DNA from: Pseudoroseicyclus aestuarii
GTDB lineage: Bacteria; Pseudomonadota; Alphaproteobacteria; Rhodobacterales; Rhodobacteraceae
DNA: 64,000 nt
Direction: 5' to 3'
NCBI RefSeq assembly: GCF_003217255.1
Contig: NZ_QJTE01000003.1
Span: 62,001-126,000, forward strand
Positions 63,589 to 64,000 of this stretch are shown here, one piece after another. Each line of letters opens with the position of its first letter. Positions within the stretch are counted from its first letter, which is position 1. A program made the translations under genes and the position numbers. The notes beneath the pieces are model-generated. The model did no database searches, was not told the DNA's origin, and was given only the letters and a program-made list of their open reading frames with translations.

Positions 63589-64000
63589 GGGCGCTGGTCC
63601 TCGGCGCATCGGGCGGCATCGGTGCCGCGCTGACCACGGCGCTGCGGGCGAGGGGGGACAGCGTGACCGCCCTGTCGCGGCAGGACGACGGCCTGCGGAT
63701 CGAGGAGGCTGGCAGCCTCGACGCCCTGCTCTCCGGGGTCGGCGAGGTCGATCTCGCCATCGTCGCCACCGGCATCCTCGCCCCCGAGGGTGCCGCGCCG
63801 GAAAAGGCGCTGGCGCAGGTCGAGGCCGAGTCCATGGCCCGCCTCTTCGCGGTCAACGCCATCGGCCCGGCGCTGGCCCTCGCGCGGATCGCGCCGCTCT
63901 TGCCGAAGGGCGCCCGCTCCGTCGTGGCGGTGCTGACGGCGCGCGTCGGCTCCATCACCGACAACGGGCTGGGCGGCTGGCACGGCTACCGCGCCTCGAA
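63585..64000 (+). CDS. SDR-family (C-factor-like) dehydrogenase, cut by window end
   Basis: A second short-chain dehydrogenase begins at ATG 63585 and continues past base 64000. The Rossmann loop is LGASGGIGAAL, then AIVATGILAPEG, FAVNAIGPALALARI, and the window ends in GYRAS, where the catalytic Tyr-x-x-x-Lys would begin. The absence of NNAG and the presence of ATG resemble CsgA/C-factor-type SDRs. Partial; translationally coupled to the preceding SDR. Confidence 0.88.
   Translation, partial: MRALVLGASGGIGAALTTALRARGDSVTALSRQDDGLRIEEAGSLDALLSGVGEVDLAIVATGILAPEGAAPEKALAQVEAESMARLFAVNAIGPALALARIAPLLPKGARSVVAVLTARVGSITDNGLGGWHGYRAS

Overview
The window is about 64 kb of very GC-rich, densely packed chromosome. 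The gene set suggests an alphaproteobacterium of the Rhodobacteraceae (Rhodobacter/Paracoccus-like). The pointers are an FnrL-type regulator divergent from hemN with a perfect FNR box between them, a two-cysteine ArsR persulfide sensor with the pmp/blh genes, a PAS-GAF-PHY-GGDEF-EAL phytochrome like BphG of Rhodobacter, and a GC-rich mreB-mreC-mreD-mrdA-rodA block. The genus cannot be fixed from sequence reading alone. No prophage, CRISPR array, insertion sequence or rRNA operon was seen; this looks like core chromosome with a few accessory modules.

Layout. 1-9.4 kb: housekeeping genes (partial OmpA-like protein, acetyltransferase, CinA-like protein, map, rsmD, a ferredoxin-reductase-like flavoprotein, a Prx5-type peroxiredoxin, an MscS channel, a FemAB-like acetyltransferase, a glycerophosphodiesterase, RidA). 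9.4-15 kb: a type I secretion pair (HlyD plus PrtD-type ABC) and a class A penicillin-binding protein. 15-17 kb: glnK-amtB nitrogen sensing and ammonium uptake. 17-19.5 kb: three membrane-tethered, Ala/Arg-rich proteins resembling the enterobacterial yqjD-yqjE-yqjK set. 19.6-22.3 kb: aromatic aminotransferase, 3-mercaptopyruvate sulfurtransferase, smpB. 22.9-28.5 kb: an ExoY-like sugar transferase, an epimerase-family protein, an ABC-2 exporter, an S49 protease, a zinc-ribbon microprotein and a Ca2+/Na+ antiporter. 28.5-31 kb: an AT-richer intergenic island and uvrC.

31-37 kb: a complete class Ib ribonucleotide reductase operon (nrdHIEF) preceded by tandem NrdR boxes and interrupted by a REP-like inverted pair, then fnrL and hemN. 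37.4-40.3 kb: an iron-complex/cobalamin-type ABC importer. 40.3-42.9 kb: a tight persulfide-detoxification operon (pmpA-pmpB-blh-rhodanese) divergent from its likely regulator, with a palindromic operator between. 42.9-45.4 kb: tRNA-Gln(UUG) and a KpsE/KpsT pair without a KpsM permease. 45.5-49.4 kb: NhaA, a uracil-DNA-glycosylase-family protein, SseB-like protein, glyoxylate/hydroxypyruvate reductase. 49.3-55 kb: the cell-shape operon mreB-mreC-mreD-mrdA-rodA. 55-59.7 kb: an NADP-dependent oxidoreductase, a secreted GH16-RTX glucanase, and leuA with a previously unmarked leucine-rich leader peptide. 60-64 kb: a bacteriophytochrome with GGDEF and EAL domains and two overlapping short-chain dehydrogenases, the last cut by the window end.

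Several modules point to a surface-polysaccharide/biofilm theme: the ExoY-like transferase, the KpsE/KpsT pair, a type I exporter, an RTX-tailed GH16 enzyme that needs such an exporter, and a light-sensing c-di-GMP enzyme. The best regulatory discoveries are the leuA attenuator, the NrdR box pair, the FNR box and the persulfide operator.
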